Positions 61,412-64,000 of a stretch of DNA of 64,000 bases are shown here, one piece after another. The notes beneath the pieces are model-generated. The model saw only the letters and a list, made by a program, of their open reading frames with translations, had not been told where the DNA came from and did not search any database. The stretch is taken from assembly GCA_022843025.1 (NCBI GenBank), contig JALHOL010000003.1:372001-436000 (forward strand), read 5' to 3'. Source of the stretch: Paracoccaceae bacterium (lineage in GTDB: Bacteria > Pseudomonadota > Alphaproteobacteria > Rhodobacterales > Rhodobacteraceae). The first letter of the stretch is position 1, and each line of letters opens with the position of its first letter. A program made the translations under genes and the position numbers.

Positions 61412-63555
61412 GCCGCCCCCCCGAAATCCAGCCGCCGCGCGGCGCGGCAGGCCTGCAACCAGCCGATCACGCGCGTGCGGAAAGCCGCCAGCCGCGTTTC
61501 CCATTTCGACGGGTTATGGATCACATCCGCGCGGTAGAAAGACGGGCAAAGGACAGCGGCATCCGCCACCTCACCACAGTTCCCGCAGCCCACACAGCTT
61601 TGGTCGATGCTGGCCACCGGATCGTCGCGCAGCGGATCGTCCAGCTTCTTGACGGACAATGACGGACAGCCCGACAGGCGGATACAGGCATGATCGCCGG
61701 TGCATACATCCTCATCCACGCCAAAACGCGGCGCCTCCACCCGGCGTCCTTCCTTGATCGCCTTGGCCGCAAGCGGTTTTTCCCGCCGCTGCTTGTTCAG
61801 CATGCATTCGCTGGAGGCGACAATAACCTTCGGCCCCGGCGCATCCGTCGTCAGCGCCTCGCGCAGCACGTCGCGCATATGGCCCACATCATAGGTGCGG
61901 TCCACCTGACGGACCCAGTCGATCCCGATGCCCTTCAGCGCCTTGGTGATCGGGTGCTTGGTGGCCTTGGTCGGGTTGTCGGCGCGCGACGACATGATGT
62001 CCTGCCCGCCGGTGGCGGCGGAATAGTAGTTGTCCACGATCACCGCCACGCCGTCGGATTTGTTGAAGGCCATGTTGGTGAAACTGGACGACAGCCCGTT
62101 ATGCCAGAAGCCCCCATCCCCGATGATCGCCACAGGCCGCCGCTCCCCCCCGCCATCAAAAGCGGCATTCGCGGCGGGGCCAAGGCCATAGCCCATGGTC
62201 GCGCCGCCAATCTCGAACGGCGGCAGCGCAGCAAACAGATGGCAGCCGATATCGGCGCTGATCTGCAACTTGCCGGTTTCCTTCTGCACCAGCTTCATCG
62301 CGGCAAAGATCGGCCGTTCCGGGCAGCCGGTGCAGAATCCCGGCGGGCGGATCGGCACGGTTTTCGTCAGATCGGGGATCTGCGGCTTGTCCTCATTCGG
62401 GGCGCGCACCAGCGCGGGCAGCATCTGGGGCGCGGCCTCCTTGAGAAAGGCCGTGATCCCGTCAAGCAGCACTTGGCCCGTATATTCCCCCGCCATCGGC
62501 AGGATGCCCTTGCCGCGCAGCTTTACCGACGATCCCGCGCGATAAAGATAGGTCGTCAACTGTTGTTCGATGAATTCCGGCTGGCCTTCCTCGATCACCA
62601 GCACCTGATCCTTGCCCTCGCAGAACTCCAGAAATTCGCCTGCCAGCAGGGGATAGGTCACGTTCAGCACATAAAGCGGCACCTCGGTATTGCCGTGCAG
62701 GTCCGCCAGACCCAACCGCTGCAAGGCGCGGATGACGCCGTTATACATGCCGCCTTGCAACACCAGCCCCACCGGGGCGATGCTGGGGCCGAACACCTCA
62801 TTCAACGCGCGCTCGCGGATGAACCGTTCTGCATTGGGCCAGCGATTCTTGATCTTGTCCTGCTCATGGGCAAAGGACATGGGCGGCAGCACGACACGGG
62901 CGAAATCGGATTGCGGGTTCGACAGCGCATCCTTCACGCTGAGCGTCGGGCGCTGGTTGTCGCGCGTCTGGAAAGACCCGGTCACATGGCAGGACCGTAT
63001 CCGCACCATCAGCATGACGGGCGTATTCGATGCCTCGGACAGTTCAAACCCGTCCTTCACCGCCTTGGTGATGCAGGGCAGGTTCGGGCGCGGGTCCAGC
63101 AGCCAGAATTGCGATTTCATCGCAAAGGCATGGCTGCGTTCCTGCATGATCGAGGAACCCTCGCCGTAATCCTCGCCCACAATGACCAGCGCGCCGCCGT
63201 TCACCCCCGATGATGACAGGTTCGCCAGCGCGTCAGAGGCCACGTTGACCCCCACCGATCCCTTGAAAGTCACCGCCCCCCGGATCGGGTAATGCACAGA
63301 TGCCGCCAGCATCGCCGCCGCCGCCGCCTCATTGGCATTGGCCTCGAACCGGATGCCCAACTCGCCCAGCAGCTCTTCGGCATCTGCCAAGACGTCCATC
63401 AGATGCGAAATCGGCGCGCCCTGATAGCCGCCGACATAGCCCACCCCGTTTTCCAGCAGCGCCTTGGTGATGGCCAGGATCCCTTCGCCGGTGAAGGTTT
63501 CCCCCTCGCCCAGCCGCAGATGTTCCACTTCCGCCTTGAAGGACCGTTCAGCCAT
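61408..63555 (-). CDS. iorA: Indolepyruvate:ferredoxin oxidoreductase alpha subunit
   Basis: 715-residue IorA-type enzyme. An N-terminal pyruvate-ferredoxin-like domain (GYVGGYQGAPISHLMDVLADAEEL) is followed by the TPP-binding domain from about residue 440 with the GDG-N motif GDGGFWHNGLSSSFTNMAFN and by two Fe-S cluster Cys sets near the C-terminus (VCTGDHACIRLSGCP; SCVGCGNCGEVADAAVLCP). It decarboxylates arylpyruvates (indolepyruvate, phenylpyruvate) to aryl-acetyl-CoA with ferredoxin as electron acceptor. The first Cys set has longer spacings than a standard ferredoxin motif. It follows a MarR gene by one base and is coupled to iorB. Confidence 0.92.
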   Translation of the reverse strand: MAERSFKAEVEHLRLGEGETFTGEGILAITKALLENGVGYVGGYQGAPISHLMDVLADAEELLGELGIRFEANANEAAAAAMLAASVHYPIRGAVTFKGSVGVNVASDALANLSSSGVNGGALVIVGEDYGEGSSIMQERSHAFAMKSQFWLLDPRPNLPCITKAVKDGFELSEASNTPVMLMVRIRSCHVTGSFQTRDNQRPTLSVKDALSNPQSDFARVVLPPMSFAHEQDKIKNRWPNAERFIRERALNEVFGPSIAPVGLVLQGGMYNGVIRALQRLGLADLHGNTEVPLYVLNVTYPLLAGEFLEFCEGKDQVLVIEEGQPEFIEQQLTTYLYRAGSSVKLRGKGILPMAGEYTGQVLLDGITAFLKEAAPQMLPALVRAPNEDKPQIPDLTKTVPIRPPGFCTGCPERPIFAAMKLVQKETGKLQISADIGCHLFAALPPFEIGGATMGYGLGPAANAAFDGGGERRPVAIIGDGGFWHNGLSSSFTNMAFNKSDGVAVIVDNYYSAATGGQDIMSSRADNPTKATKHPITKALKGIGIDWVRQVDRTYDVGHMRDVLREALTTDAPGPKVIVASSECMLNKQRREKPLAAKAIKEGRRVEAPRFGVDEDVCTGDHACIRLSGCPSLSVKKLDDPLRDDPVASIDQSCVGCGNCGEVADAAVLCPSFYRADVIHNPSKWETRLAAFRTRVIGWLQACRAARRLDFGGAA

Positions 63556-63556
63556 G

Positions 63557-64000
63557 TCAGATCTCGTGCTTGCGGATATTGGTCAGCATCTTCTGCAACG
63601 TGCCCACAAAGGCCCGCCGCTCATCATCGGGAATGCCGCGGAACATGCGGGCATGTGCCTCGGCCATCCGGGGCCAAAGCGCCTCGAACGCCATGCGCCC
63701 ACCTTCGGTGATGAAGATACGCGTCGCGCGGCTGTCGCTGGCATCCGCCTCGCGCCGGATCAGGCCCTCTGCCGCCAACTGGTCCAGCGCGCGGGACAGG
63801 GTGGATTGCTCCACCACCGAATAGACCGCCAGTTCCCGGATCAGCGGCCCCTCGATCACCGACAGCACCGCCAAGGCCCGCATTTTGGGCGTGGTCAGAC
63901 CCTGCCCCGCCATCTCATCGCGCAAGCTGGCATTGTACCGCCCCATGATGCGGTTCATCAGATAAGGCGCGTAATTCGTCAGCCCGATCTCCCCCAGCCG
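63557..64000 (-). CDS. MarR family regulator, 5' end beyond window
   Basis: At least 147 codons are visible. The winged-helix core is TTPKMRALAVLSVIEGPLIRELAVYSVVEQSTLSRALDQLAAEGLIRREADASDSRATRIFITEGG, with a C-terminal helix. An ATG at 63958 is probably internal, because the frame continues to the window edge with MarR-like sequence (EIGLTNYAPYLMNRIMGRYN). It stops one base before iorA and probably controls the ior operon in response to an arylpyruvate- or CoA-type ligand. Confidence 0.88.
   Translation of the reverse strand, partial: RLGEIGLTNYAPYLMNRIMGRYNASLRDEMAGQGLTTPKMRALAVLSVIEGPLIRELAVYSVVEQSTLSRALDQLAAEGLIRREADASDSRATRIFITEGGRMAFEALWPRMAEAHARMFRGIPDDERRAFVGTLQKMLTNIRKHEI

Overview
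The window is a high-GC alphaproteobacterial chromosome segment. Gene content and order (phaZ/phaC/phaP/phaR, heterotetrameric sarcosine oxidase soxBDAG, hom-glpX-recJ, TadE/TadG genes, the 2-aminobenzoyl-CoA route) point to the Rhodobacterales (Rhodobacter/Paracoccus-like). No rRNA, CRISPR array, prophage or insertion sequence was seen. One tRNA (Glu, TTC) is present. Both window edges cut genes: a glutamine amidotransferase at the left and a MarR regulator at the right.

Layout. 0-4.6 kb: glutamine amidotransferase, glutamine synthetase-like ligase, FAD amine oxidase (resembling gamma-glutamyl-polyamine catabolism) and a DegT-type aminotransferase. 4.7-10.2 kb: a LysR regulator and the polyhydroxybutyrate locus (phaR, phaP, phaC, divergent phaZ), with three exact CTGC-N3-GCAG sites in front of phaR and phaP and two tandem near-identical terminators behind phaP. 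10.2-12.6 kb: three translationally coupled alpha/beta hydrolases. 12.8-21 kb: housekeeping genes (thrS, cold-shock protein, ArsC-like protein, DUF2177 membrane protein, methyltransferase, thyA-folA, glyoxalase, nrdR-ribD). 21.2-22.4 kb: a YefM-YoeB toxin-antitoxin pair and an AT-richer orphan gene. 22.5-26.6 kb: rpoD and dnaG. 26.8-33.5 kb: sarcosine oxidase and an amino-acid (glutamate-type) dehydrogenase. 34-36.8 kb: a TadG (VWA)/TadE trio. 36.9-42.5 kb: pirin, a small lipoprotein, hom, glpX, recJ; then tRNA-Glu.

42.8-64 kb is an aromatic catabolic region. Its left half (42.8-53.9 kb) encodes what looks like a full CoA-dependent aerobic 2-aminobenzoate (anthranilate) pathway: ligase, fused monooxygenase/reductase, two enoyl-CoA hydratases, SDR, acyl-CoA dehydrogenase, 3-hydroxyacyl-CoA dehydrogenase, thiolase, thioesterase and a RidA-like deaminase, with a MarR regulator inside. 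Next comes an AraC regulator broken by one in-frame amber codon, then an SDR, an FMO-type flavoprotein, a winged-helix regulator and a two-component flavin monooxygenase (LLM oxygenase plus flavin reductase). The window ends with an indolepyruvate:ferredoxin oxidoreductase (iorB, iorA) and its MarR regulator. Taken together this suggests, as a hypothesis only, a tryptophan/indolepyruvate to indoleacetyl-CoA to 2-aminobenzoyl-CoA route.

Non-coding structure stands out. Two arrays of four short hairpins, each with a stem of the type TTTTC-NNN-GAAAA, lie downstream of genes at 4.6 and 39.5 kb. A dispersed intergenic motif (GTATTTGGGCCAAGATGAA) recurs at four places. Four 12-bp iterons lie upstream of the arsC-like gene, and a perfect palindrome sits in the divergent promoter of the 2-aminobenzoyl-CoA cluster.
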